This document shows, piece after piece, positions 26,249 to 36,100 of a stretch of DNA of 64,000 bases. The position numbers and the translations under genes are program-made. Origin of the DNA: Empedobacter stercoris. Its GTDB lineage: Bacteria; Bacteroidota; Bacteroidia; Flavobacteriales; Weeksellaceae. Every line of letters begins with the position of its first letter. Position 1 is the first letter of the stretch. The stretch covers positions 47,435 through 111,434 of the forward strand of contig NZ_JACXZC010000008.1 in NCBI RefSeq assembly GCF_020281205.1. Direction: 5' to 3'. The notes beneath the pieces are model-generated. The model ran no database searches. It was not told the DNA's origin and was given only the letters and a program-made list of their open reading frames with translations.

Positions 26249-27208
26249 TTAATCAAATCTTGCTCCCCAAGGATTTTGTAAATCGAAACCAAGACTAAAT
26301 AACATTCCGTTCTTACGTCCATCCACTTGATAATCGGACAAACCAATATCGTATGAAATTCCTGCTTTTAAAGAACCTACTTTAAACTTTAGAATAGGCG
26401 AAATAAATAGAGGATTACTATTTTGAGCATCCATCCCTTGCTTGTATCCTACACCTATATCGACACCTTGATTATTATCGCCGAAACTAATGTGCGACAT
26501 TAGATTAATATCCAAATGACGTTCTGAATTTGAATTTAAATTATAAACCACCGATGGCTCTAAAGCAATACCTTCAGCAACATTCCATTTGTATCCTAAA
26601 TTAATGTAATACCACGTTGGTAAAGGCTCTACATTATTCACATAATACACATTTTGACTTAATGGAATATCCAAAATTGAAACTCCTGCAAAGAAACCTG
26701 CGTATTTGAAAGATAGTCCTAAATTGGCGAAATAGGTCGAATATTTATCTTCTTGCAAAGCCGGATCGTTTGGATCTTCTGCAATGATTTTAGAATAATC
26801 AAAACGTTGCGAAACATTCGACGCTCCTACTCCAAACGAAAACACATTGATTTCATCACCGTCATAACCTCTGTCATCAATTGGAATGTGATAAGCTGCA
26901 TTAATTCCAAATCCAGTCATTTTAACTGCTCCATTTCTATCGTTAAAAAACTGCATTCCCACCGCCAAACGATCGACAATAATTCCGTGTGCACTTACTG
27001 TTTGTGTACTTGGACTTTCTGGTAAATCATCCCACTGATTGCGATGTGTTCCTGTTATTGAAATAACATTCGGATCTTGTCCTGCATAAGATGGATTAAT
27101 CAGCATTTTATCACTCACTAAATAATGATTATAAAAAGGTAATCCTTGCTGTGCTTCTACTTTAGAAACAGAAAATAGAGTTAATATGAATAGTGATATT
27201 TTTTTCAT
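26249..27208 (-). CDS. PorP/SprF-family type IX secretion membrane protein
   Basis: A 319-residue predicted outer-membrane protein with a signal peptide (cleaved near KVEAQQ) and the family opening GLPFYNHYLVSDKMLINPSYAGQDP. The rest is beta-rich with aromatic strand ends, ending FSLGFDLQNPWGARFD, as expected for a barrel. Members are encoded beside T9SS-exported proteins with type B C-terminal domains and act as their attachment partners (SprF for SprB in gliding). It lies 17 bases after such a gene, so pairing is likely. Confidence 0.93.
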   Translation of the reverse strand: MKKISLFILTLFSVSKVEAQQGLPFYNHYLVSDKMLINPSYAGQDPNVISITGTHRNQWDDLPESPSTQTVSAHGIIVDRLAVGMQFFNDRNGAVKMTGFGINAAYHIPIDDRGYDGDEINVFSFGVGASNVSQRFDYSKIIAEDPNDPALQEDKYSTYFANLGLSFKYAGFFAGVSILDIPLSQNVYYVNNVEPLPTWYYINLGYKWNVAEGIALEPSVVYNLNSNSERHLDINLMSHISFGDNNQGVDIGVGYKQGMDAQNSNPLFISPILKFKVGSLKAGISYDIGLSDYQVDGRKNGMLFSLGFDLQNPWGARFD

Positions 27209-27225
27209 AAATATGTTTCAATCAA

Positions 27226-30200
27226 TTAATTGATTTTTCGTTTGACTACAATATAGCCTGAATACAAAACTTGTAATTCTTCATTAGATTCTAACATATA
27301 CCAATAAGTACCGTCTGCAACTGGTTTTCCGTTATGTGTTCCATCCCATTCTATAATATTTGTTCCTTCTTTTGATAAAATTTGTTTACCATATCTATCA
27401 AAAATAATCAATTTATAAGAATTAGAAACATCATTAATTTTACCATTTTTAGTCATTGGTTTCCAAAAATCATTTTTCCCATCATTATTTGGAGAAATAA
27501 AACTTGGTAATGCTAAATAAATAATATTTGTATAAGTTACAACACCACAATTATTTAATCTCACTTTTACAGTGAAATTATTATTCGTTATATTTTCTGG
27601 AATAATTAATTCGTTATTTGTTTGCCAAGCAACTACAAGATTTCCTGCTTCGTCAAACAAAGCGTATTCTAATTTACCCGAACCTTTTGCTGTAACAATG
27701 ATACTTTTTTCGTTAATGGTAATTTTATCAATTACTGGAGTTTCTGAGTTTGTTAATTTTAAACTAAATTCTTTAGGACAACCCGAATCTATATCGCTAA
27801 TAGTAATGATATAATCACCTGCATCAAGCTCAAAAATATATGTTCCTAAAATTCTAACTCCATCTTTTTCTACCTCATAATAATACTTTTCGTAATCTGT
27901 TTGCGTTGTAAAATCTAACTTATATTTTTCTCCTGTACACAATGGATCTGGATTTTCAACCTCGATATTAGGTAAAGAATTTTTCTTGTAGTTTAATTTT
28001 AAGGTAATCACACCACAATAGTCCAAATTATAAAAATCAACATCTACTGAACCTTGATTAGAATTAAATTGATCAAAAATTTGATCTTTTGTTTTAGAAC
28101 TTATTAAAGAATAATTAGTTTGAATGTAATCTAAAATATCTTTTATTTGATTTTTTGCATTTACATCATCTCCATCGCAATAAATAACAGGATGATCTTT
28201 TGTATAAGTTTCTAAAGTAGCAATATCAACAACTAAATCTTGTTTTTTATTAATAATAATTTCTTTTTCTACAAAACAAGAATTATCTAATTTATTTTTG
28301 AAATGAATTTTTACTATTGCTTTTCCACTTGTATCGAAAGTTAATGGTTTTGAATTATTATACAAAATTTCATAATGATAATCAACAATAGAATTTGCAC
28401 CAAATAAATCACTCAAAACTTGTGCATCGATTGTAATTTTATCATCACAATCAGCTTTTAATTCATGCAAAGCATTTGGTACATTTGGTTTTGTAATCAC
28501 TTGTAATTTCAATATCATTTCCTCTGACCAACAACTTTCTCCATTTATTTTTACTTGAAAAGTGATTGTCTTTGACTGATTATCTGTAAGAAATTCATCT
28601 GAAATTCCATTAAATGTAATATCTGTTCTGCTAAATTTCGATTTTAAATAAGCTTCGATTTCAGAAATTGTAAAAGTATGTCCTAAGCCAACTTCTGAAC
28701 AAGAAGAATTTAAAGTCGGAATATTACTTACAGTTTGAAATGTCGATTCATCTAATTTAAATGTTAACTCAACAACTGTATCACAAATTGTATTTCCATT
28801 ATCAGCTGCCAAAGCTTTTACGATGATTTTACCATTCATTTTTTCTTTAAGATATTCATATAAATCTGACATTTGAGCTTCAGTCCCATCCATCAAATAA
28901 TATCTCAAATTATAATTGTTTCCATTTTGAATTCTATTTACTGCCATTCCAATTTGAGTTGGCGTAAACGCAGGATCATTTATACAGAAATCTTTAATTT
29001 CAGTTCCAACAATAGTTGCAGGTTGAGTTTTAGTAACTACGAAATTAACTTCATCACTTTCGCAACCTCCTCCTGTTCTTGATTTTATTTTAACTTTATA
29101 CGTTAAAGTTGTAGTAATTGCAGTTGGTTGTCCATCAGAAATCGGTAAACCGTCTAAGGTTACAATTAAATCAAAAGCATTTTTATCTTTTCCAAACTTA
29201 GAATAAATTCGATCAAAATTTATTTTATAAGAAGAATCACAAGTTGTATCATAAATATCTCCACTCAAAGTTGGTTTTCCTTGAGCTAAAGGAATTGAAA
29301 CTTCATGAGAATCAATTGGGCAACCGCCTCCGTAATGAACTTTTATTTTCATTGAAGTGGTTTGACCAACTGCCAAATTTACATTTTGACCTGATGTATA
29401 ACTTGTCCCATCAATAACAATTGAAGAAATCGAATAATTAGAATCTACAGTAGGGAAAAGTTTATTTAACAACTCATCTTCATCCGGAATTGTATAAGTT
29501 GGTGTACACGCATATTCAGTCTCGAAAGTCAGTTTAAAATTAAATTGATGTTCAGGAATAAATTTGAATATTATAGGTTTATAGATGTATACTAATTTAC
29601 CAAGATTATCATAAACTCTTGCATACAAAGTTTGTTCTATTCCGTTAGCATAACTAATATTATCGTTTGTTAAAGTATTATTTGGTTTATAAAACTCTAC
29701 ACTTCCTACATTAACACTTGGATCCGAAGCTCTAATATCATTTATAATTTTGGTCTTTACATCTGATAATAAATAATCATCTGTATAACAATGATTATCA
29801 AAAACAAGATTATCTACTGTTTTTGCTATATTTAAATGTATATCAAATAAAGGATTAGTTCCTGCAGCAAGATTTGCTTGTATTGCTATTACAATATAAG
29901 AATTCGCTTCAAAATCTAAACTTTTTACTTTTCCATCAGAAGTTCCATAACTCCCATAGAATTCACAAAAATCTGTGCTATTATCAACTAAACTTTTTGT
30001 TGAATGTGAAGAATAAATAGATCGTAAAGCTGTAATAGTTGTATTTGTTTGAAATACTTCATTCGGAATTCCATCTCCATTTGTATCATTAACCTTGTAT
30101 ACAATTACTGCGTAATCACCATCTAATTGACCTATTATATCAAACTTTAAATCCAAATCATAATCTGCTTTAAAGTATAACATAGCCGCATGACTTCTTC

Positions 30201-30369
30201 CGTCATTTCTCCCTCCACAACCTATTGTCGTTTTAAAGTCAACAGATTTAGGAGTTAAAGGAATATTAAGAAAATTCAATTGATTTGGATCTATTCTAGT
30301 CAGTGGATGCTGCTGCCCCAAAACAACCCCACTCAACATCAACAATAAAAAGTAAAATATCTTTTTCAT
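27226..30369 (-). CDS. Large cell-surface protein with T9SS type B sorting domain
   Basis: A 1047-residue secreted protein. The signal peptide is MKKIFYFLLLMLSGVVLGQ. The middle, about 850 residues, is made of beta-rich, adhesin-like repeats with paired cysteines and no recognised enzyme motif. The last 90 or so residues are the gliding-motility (CHU_C) type B sorting domain: FISPNNDGKNDFW, then YKLIIFDRYGKQI, EWDGTHNGKPVADGTYWYML and a basic end. It should cross the outer membrane by T9SS and be held at the surface with the PorP/SprF partner encoded next. Probably an adhesin; the ligand is unknown. Confidence 0.92.
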   Translation of the reverse strand: MKKIFYFLLLMLSGVVLGQQHPLTRIDPNQLNFLNIPLTPKSVDFKTTIGCGGRNDGRSHAAMLYFKADYDLDLKFDIIGQLDGDYAVIVYKVNDTNGDGIPNEVFQTNTTITALRSIYSSHSTKSLVDNSTDFCEFYGSYGTSDGKVKSLDFEANSYIVIAIQANLAAGTNPLFDIHLNIAKTVDNLVFDNHCYTDDYLLSDVKTKIINDIRASDPSVNVGSVEFYKPNNTLTNDNISYANGIEQTLYARVYDNLGKLVYIYKPIIFKFIPEHQFNFKLTFETEYACTPTYTIPDEDELLNKLFPTVDSNYSISSIVIDGTSYTSGQNVNLAVGQTTSMKIKVHYGGGCPIDSHEVSIPLAQGKPTLSGDIYDTTCDSSYKINFDRIYSKFGKDKNAFDLIVTLDGLPISDGQPTAITTTLTYKVKIKSRTGGGCESDEVNFVVTKTQPATIVGTEIKDFCINDPAFTPTQIGMAVNRIQNGNNYNLRYYLMDGTEAQMSDLYEYLKEKMNGKIIVKALAADNGNTICDTVVELTFKLDESTFQTVSNIPTLNSSCSEVGLGHTFTISEIEAYLKSKFSRTDITFNGISDEFLTDNQSKTITFQVKINGESCWSEEMILKLQVITKPNVPNALHELKADCDDKITIDAQVLSDLFGANSIVDYHYEILYNNSKPLTFDTSGKAIVKIHFKNKLDNSCFVEKEIIINKKQDLVVDIATLETYTKDHPVIYCDGDDVNAKNQIKDILDYIQTNYSLISSKTKDQIFDQFNSNQGSVDVDFYNLDYCGVITLKLNYKKNSLPNIEVENPDPLCTGEKYKLDFTTQTDYEKYYYEVEKDGVRILGTYIFELDAGDYIITISDIDSGCPKEFSLKLTNSETPVIDKITINEKSIIVTAKGSGKLEYALFDEAGNLVVAWQTNNELIIPENITNNNFTVKVRLNNCGVVTYTNIIYLALPSFISPNNDGKNDFWKPMTKNGKINDVSNSYKLIIFDRYGKQILSKEGTNIIEWDGTHNGKPVADGTYWYMLESNEELQVLYSGYIVVKRKIN

Positions 30370-30457
30370 AGCCCTATATCATCTATATTTTAAAATAACG
30401 CAATTTAGTTGAGAATATTCTATTCATCATAATGTTTCTAATTTTACGGAGATAAAC

Positions 30458-30465
30458 TATCTTTG
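30458..30465 (+). promoter_or_regulatory. Promoter -7 box that decides the prfC start
   Basis: TATCTTTG fits TAnnTTTG. Its final TTG would be the start of the longest open frame, but it lies in the promoter, so translation must begin at the ATG 30487. Confidence 0.6.
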
Positions 30466-30486
30466 CAACCTGAAAATTTGATTAAG

Positions 30487-32073
30487 ATGTCTTTAGAACA
30501 AGAAATAAATAAAAGAAAAACCTTTGGTATTATTGCCCATCCCGATGCTGGTAAAACTACTTTAACAGAAAAATTGTTATTATTTGGTGGTGCAATTCAA
30601 GAGGCTGGAGCTGTAAAAAGTAATAAGATTAAGAAAGGCGCAACATCCGATTTCATGGAAATTGAGCGTCAACGTGGGATCTCTGTTGCAACTTCGGTTT
30701 TAGCTTTCGAATACAAAGGAAAAAAAATTAATATCTTAGATACGCCTGGTCACAAGGATTTCGCTGAAGACACTTTCCGTACCTTGACTGCTGTAGATTC
30801 TGCGATTGTTGTTATCGACGTTGCGAAAGGGGTTGAGGAACAAACAATCAAATTAGTAGAAGTTTGTCGCATGCGCAAAATTCCGTTATTGGTTTTTATT
30901 AATAAAATGGACCGAGAAGGAAAAGATGCGTTTGATTTGATGGACGAAGTTGAACAAAAATTAGATTTGCATGTAACTCCACTTTCATGGCCAATCGGTA
31001 TCGGATCTACATTCAAAGGAATTTATAATATTTGGGAGAAAAATATTAATATTTTTTCTGGAGACAACAAACAAAAAGTTTCTGAAACAACTAAAGTCGA
31101 AGACTTATCAAGTCCAGAATTAGAAACATTAATCGGAACAGATTATGCTGAAAATCTACGTAACGAAATTGATTTGATTGATGGTGTTTATCCAGAATTT
31201 GATATGCAAGAATATATGGACGGAAATTTACAACCTGTATTTTTCGGTTCTGCTTTAAATAATTTTGGAGTGCGCGAATTGTTAGACGCTTTCGTTGACA
31301 TCGCTCCTACTCCACAATCAAAAGAAACAGATTTAAGAATCGTAGAACCTTACGAAAATAAATTCTCTGGTTTCGTGTTTAAAATTCATGCTAATATGGA
31401 TCCAAAACACCGCGACCGTTTAGCGTTTATCAAAATTGTTTCTGGAAAATTTGAACGTAACAAAAACTATTTCCACGTTCGTCAAGGTAAAAACATGAAA
31501 TTCGCTGCACCAAATGCTTTCTTTGCAGACAAAAAAGAAATCGTTGATGAGTCTTTTGCTGGAGATATTGTCGGTTTACACGATACTGGAAATTTCAGAA
31601 TTGGAGATACGCTGACAGAAGGAGAAAAATTCAGTTTCAAAGGAATTCCTTCATTCTCACCTGAGCATTTCCGTTACATCAACAACGACGATCCAATGAA
31701 AGCAAAACAATTGGAAAAAGGAATTGATCAATTAATGGACGAAGGTGTTGCGCAGTTGTTTACTTTAGAAATGAATAATCGTAAAGTTATCGGAACTGTA
31801 GGTGCGTTACAATACGAGGTAATTCAATATCGTTTGGAACACGAATATGGTGCTAAGGCAACTTACGAACCTTTTTCTGTACACAAAGCCTGTTGGGTAG
31901 AAGTAGAAAATGATAAATCAGAAGAATTCTTAGAATTTAAACGTGTTAAACAACGTTATTTAGCAAGAGATAAATTTAATCAATTGGTATTTTTAGCTGA
32001 TTCTGCATTTACTATTCAAATGACACAAGAAAAATTTCCTTCAGTAAAATTACATTTTGTAAGTGAATTTTAA
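30487..32073 (+). CDS. prfC: Peptide chain release factor 3
   Basis: A 528-residue translational GTPase that recycles RF1/RF2 from the ribosome after termination. The G1 loop is AHPDAGKTTL, G2/switch I is near RQRGISV, G3 is DTPGHKDF, and G4 is NKMD, all intact. Domains II and III follow with the RF3 C-terminal part (QYRLEHEYGAKATYE). An upstream TTG would add eight residues but overlaps the promoter box, so I start at ATG 30487, giving MSLEQEINKRKTFGIIAHPD. A DUF4197 gene follows after 50 bases. Confidence 0.97.
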   Translation: MSLEQEINKRKTFGIIAHPDAGKTTLTEKLLLFGGAIQEAGAVKSNKIKKGATSDFMEIERQRGISVATSVLAFEYKGKKINILDTPGHKDFAEDTFRTLTAVDSAIVVIDVAKGVEEQTIKLVEVCRMRKIPLLVFINKMDREGKDAFDLMDEVEQKLDLHVTPLSWPIGIGSTFKGIYNIWEKNINIFSGDNKQKVSETTKVEDLSSPELETLIGTDYAENLRNEIDLIDGVYPEFDMQEYMDGNLQPVFFGSALNNFGVRELLDAFVDIAPTPQSKETDLRIVEPYENKFSGFVFKIHANMDPKHRDRLAFIKIVSGKFERNKNYFHVRQGKNMKFAAPNAFFADKKEIVDESFAGDIVGLHDTGNFRIGDTLTEGEKFSFKGIPSFSPEHFRYINNDDPMKAKQLEKGIDQLMDEGVAQLFTLEMNNRKVIGTVGALQYEVIQYRLEHEYGAKATYEPFSVHKACWVEVENDKSEEFLEFKRVKQRYLARDKFNQLVFLADSAFTIQMTQEKFPSVKLHFVSEF

Positions 32074-32123
32074 AGTTTGGTCAGAAAATTGAATAACGAC
32101 AGAAACAACATAGAAAAATCCTC

Positions 32124-32951
32124 ATGAAAAAAATCATTTTAAGCTTATCATTGATTACTTCCTTTGCTGTGAATGCAAATGCGCAAGATTTAAAATCAAT
32201 TTTTGGTACTTTAAAAAAAGAAGTTGATAAAACAAATACGCAACCAAATTCAGCCGTAAAAGTTGATTCTGTAATAATTGTAAATAGCTCCACAGAATCA
32301 AACACAATTTCTGCTGAAGCTTTGAAAAACGTTAATAACTTACCTAATTCAACAATCGCATCCGGTTTGAAAGAAGCTCTATCAATTGGATTGAATGATG
32401 GTATTAAATCTTTGAGCCAAAAAAATGGTTTCTACAACAATTCTGTTGCTAAAATCTTGATGCCAGAAGAACTGCAAACTGTCGAGAAAACTATGCGTTC
32501 TTTAGGAATGGGAAGCTTAGCTGACAAAGGAATCAAGTTATTGAATGCAGCAGCAGAGGATGCTGTTTCTGAAGCGGCTCCAATTTTTGTAAATGCCTTA
32601 ACTTCGATGACAATAACCGATGCAAAAGACATTTTATTGGGAGGAAATAATTCGGCTACAAATTATTTAAAACTAAAAACGAATACAGATCTTACGAAAG
32701 CTTTTCAACCAAAAGTCGAAGCTTCTTTGGGTAAAGTCGGTGCGGATAAAGTTTGGAACAATTTGATCACAAAATACAATACCTTAACAGGAAACAAGAT
32801 AGAACCAAACCTGAATGCTTATGTTACACAACAGACATTAAATGGTGTATTTAATATGGTTGCAGAAAAAGAAAATGGAATTAGAAATAATTCAGCTTTG
32901 CAAACAACCTCTATCTTACAGCAGGTTTTCGGATCTCTTTCTAAAAAATAA
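32124..32951 (+). CDS. DUF4197 exported protein
   Basis: A 275-residue protein with a signal peptide (MKKIILSLSLITSFAVNANA, then QDLK) and a helical DUF4197 domain (about 68-270). Typical stretches are ALSIGLNDGIKSLSQKNGFYNN and ILMPEELQTVEKTMRSLGMG. It is periplasmic or outer-membrane associated, of unknown function. Its stop codon lies inside a very long palindrome that serves as terminator. Probably co-transcribed with prfC. Confidence 0.9.
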   Translation: MKKIILSLSLITSFAVNANAQDLKSIFGTLKKEVDKTNTQPNSAVKVDSVIIVNSSTESNTISAEALKNVNNLPNSTIASGLKEALSIGLNDGIKSLSQKNGFYNNSVAKILMPEELQTVEKTMRSLGMGSLADKGIKLLNAAAEDAVSEAAPIFVNALTSMTITDAKDILLGGNNSATNYLKLKTNTDLTKAFQPKVEASLGKVGADKVWNNLITKYNTLTGNKIEPNLNAYVTQQTLNGVFNMVAEKENGIRNNSALQTTSILQQVFGSLSKK

Positions 32952-32999
32952 CACACAAAAAAATCGCTACAAATTGTAGCGATTTTTTTGTGTGTTATT
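32947..32999. terminator. 53-nt perfect palindromic terminator after the DUF4197 gene
   Basis: Two 26-base arms (32947-32972 and 32974-32999) are perfectly complementary around a single A at 32973. Core AATCGCTACAA pairs with TTGTAGCGATT, followed by T7 then GTGTGTTATT. The stop codon TAA (32949-32951) is part of the left arm. In RNA the real loop must be 3 or more bases. Confidence 0.9.
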
Positions 33000-33084
33000 G
33001 TATTAACAAATGTTTTTATAAGTTTAAAAATAATAATTTTATAAAGAATGTCGAGCTCCATAAGACTCCACAGTACTTTGAAAA

Positions 33085-33114
33085 AAAAGAGCTGAGATTA
33101 CTCTCAGCTCTTTT
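33085..33114. terminator. Terminator of the alpha-2-macroglobulin gene
   Basis: AAAAGAGCTGAGA pairs with TCTCAGCTCTTTT (13 bp) across TTAC, with an A-run to the left, which is a T-run for leftward transcription. Confidence 0.88.
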
Positions 33115-33134
33115 AAAATTATTGATTGAATTGA

Positions 33135-36100
33135 TTATTTAATTTCAACACGAATCCCTTCGCTTTGCGCACTCAATTCTGGTGCATACATATTTTGCAT
33201 TGATGTAATTCCGTTCGAGAAATTACCAGCATTATTCGCTTTCAAATCATACTCAAAAACATACGTTCCTTTGCGCATATAATCCGAAAAGAAATTAGTT
33301 GCCGCATCGCGCGTACTTTCATAATACCCAAATTCACCTTTCCATTTGTATCCAGAAAGCACATTCACCGGCTCGAAACCACTTGCTCGCATATCTTTGA
33401 TGTGAACAAATTGCATATTACGATCGATAGAAATTTCTAAACGAACTGTTACAATATCGCCTACTTTTATCGGTGTAGACGTTGTAATTTCTTTTAGAAC
33501 TGGACCATTTGCTGAATTTGTTTTAACGAATAATTTCTTATTAAACTGAATTCCAGTTTCAGCAGATTTTATTTTATCCAAATCTTCAAAATATTGCCAA
33601 TACATCGCTCCCCAAGCTACACCTGGAGAAGTTTTAGCAACTTCAACTTTACCCATTTCTGGTTTAATCTCTTCTTTGTTCCAAGAAGTTTTCATATAAC
33701 CAGAACCAGCTTGCGAGTTTTTGTCTAAATCGAAATTTGTATTACCAATTTTTACAGTAATTCCTTTGTCAGCATCTATCCATGATTTTCCGAAATTCAT
33801 TAATGCATAAACTGCTTTTGTTGTTGCTTTTGTTGAATTCCACTGATTTGTTTGACGATTTTTCAATAACCAAACTTTCATTTCTTCGACTGATTTTTCA
33901 TCTTTCGAAACTTCATCAAATGCTTCAATCAAAAAAGATTGCGTTTCTACAGGTGCTTGATACCAAAACCAACCCGGTTGATTTTCTTTCCAATACATAC
34001 CCATTTCATCTGATTCGACCGCTTTTTCTTTGATTGAATTGACCACAATTTTAGCCGCAGATTGCATTCCAAAACGATTCATCACAATTGCAGCCATTGC
34101 TTTTTGTTGCAACGATAAATCCAATTTTGTATCATTCAAATTCTTTAACATAGCTGTTTTCATTTCATCCAATTCTTTCGACATCGGATAATCTTCCAAG
34201 AAAAACGAACGCGCATATAAATAATGTAAACCGTCTGAATAAACGATATTCTTGAATGATTTTTGATCTTTCTTGAATTCTTTGAAACGATTTAAATTCT
34301 CGTTATCAATATACTGAATTGCTTTTTTGATTAATGGATTTACATCAATTTCAAATGCTTTGAAGTTTACATCCATTTTCTTCATATTTCCGAAACCAGA
34401 AACGATATGCGTTGTAATATATTCGTTTGGACGACCTCCATCAAACCAAGCAAAACCTCCATTTGATTGTTGTTTATCCGATAATTTTTGGAAAGCCGAT
34501 TTCATTTCCGTTTGCATTTGATTTAATTGGAATAAAACCGCAATTTGTTTCATTTGCTCCTCTTCACTTTCCGCATTTTTTACCCAAGGAGTTTCTTCTA
34601 AAATGATATTTTTTAATTCTTGGTTTAACTGTAATTTCGATTTCAATTCACCCTTTTTGTTCCAATCATCAAAAACAGCTTTAATTTTTGGATTCGAATT
34701 GATCACTTTTTCCGAAATCATATTTCCATACAGACGAGAGAATACTTGCTCTGCACATTCGTACGGATATTCGCGCAAATAAGGCAACGAGAAAATCGCA
34801 TACCAAATTGGATTCGTTGTCATCTCAAACGTTAATTTGAAATTATCCAAAGAAATCGATTTATTGTTGATCATATTCTCAAATTGGAACGATTTCTTTT
34901 GACCTTCTTTGACATAAATTGGTAAAGTTTCTGTTACCATCATGCGGTTCGTTAAAATTGGTAAAGCCGATTCTTCTCCATCAGAGAAATCTCCAGCCGA
35001 AGCCACTACACGATACACAACTGCTTGAACATTTTTCGGAACATCAATTGTCCATGTCACTTGGTCTGAACTTCCTTTTGCAACAGAAAAATTCTGAACT
35101 GCATTTGTCAACTTAAATTGCGCATCAATTGGTTGATTTGTAAATGCATCAAACAACATCAGTTTTGCAGAACCATTCAGTACATTATCTGATAAATTAT
35201 TGATTTTAGATGAAATCGAAATTTTATCTCCTTCTCTTAAGAATCTTGGCATATTTGGTACAACCATCAAGTCTTTTTGTGTACGAACATTTTGCTCTAA
35301 ATAACCCGTTTTAAGATCTGGTGTATGTGCAATCGCCATAAATTTCCATTCTGTTAAACTCTCTGGCGTTGTAAATTCTATAATTACATTTCCTTTTGCA
35401 TCTGTTTTAAGATTTGGATAAAAGAAGGCTGTTTCATTTAGATTTGTACGTGCTTTTACATTGTCTAAAGCAGCATTTGCGCCTTTTTTTGTTGTAATCA
35501 CCACAACTCCATTTACTCCTCTTGCACCATACAAAGCTGTTGCTTGTTCTCCTTTTAGAACATTCATAGATTGAATATCATCTGGATTAAGCTCTGGTGC
35601 TTTATCGTAAACAACTCCATCTACAACATAAAGTGCATTTTCATTTCCTTGTAATGATGAAGCTCCACGAATTGTTATTTCTTGAGAAGCATATCCTAAC
35701 GATTTCTTATCTCTTACAATTCCCATTCCTGTTACAACAGCTTCATCTAAACTTACATTTGCTGATGTTTCCATTTGTACATCAACATGAATTTCATTTT
35801 CAGAAACCTCTCTCATTCTAACACCTGGCGCAATAGACTTCATCATCATACGATTCATACGATATTGGTTAAATCCAAAATCAAATAAATTAAGATCTAA
35901 TCCTGCATATCCTCTTGCATAAAAATCATAATTTGTACGATAATAAATTGCGCGTGAAGGATTTGTTGAATAAAATTGATAGAGATTAAATGGATTATTT
36001 TTTCTTGAATTTGTGAAATTATAGACATTAAAATCTAAAGAATTCGACGCAAATTGATCCAACGAAGCATCATACATACTTGCTAAAACCTCAGCCGAAA

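Noticed and set aside
30463..30486. TTG start of prfC
   Set aside because: The TTG is the end of the TATCTTTG promoter box and would not be in the mRNA.
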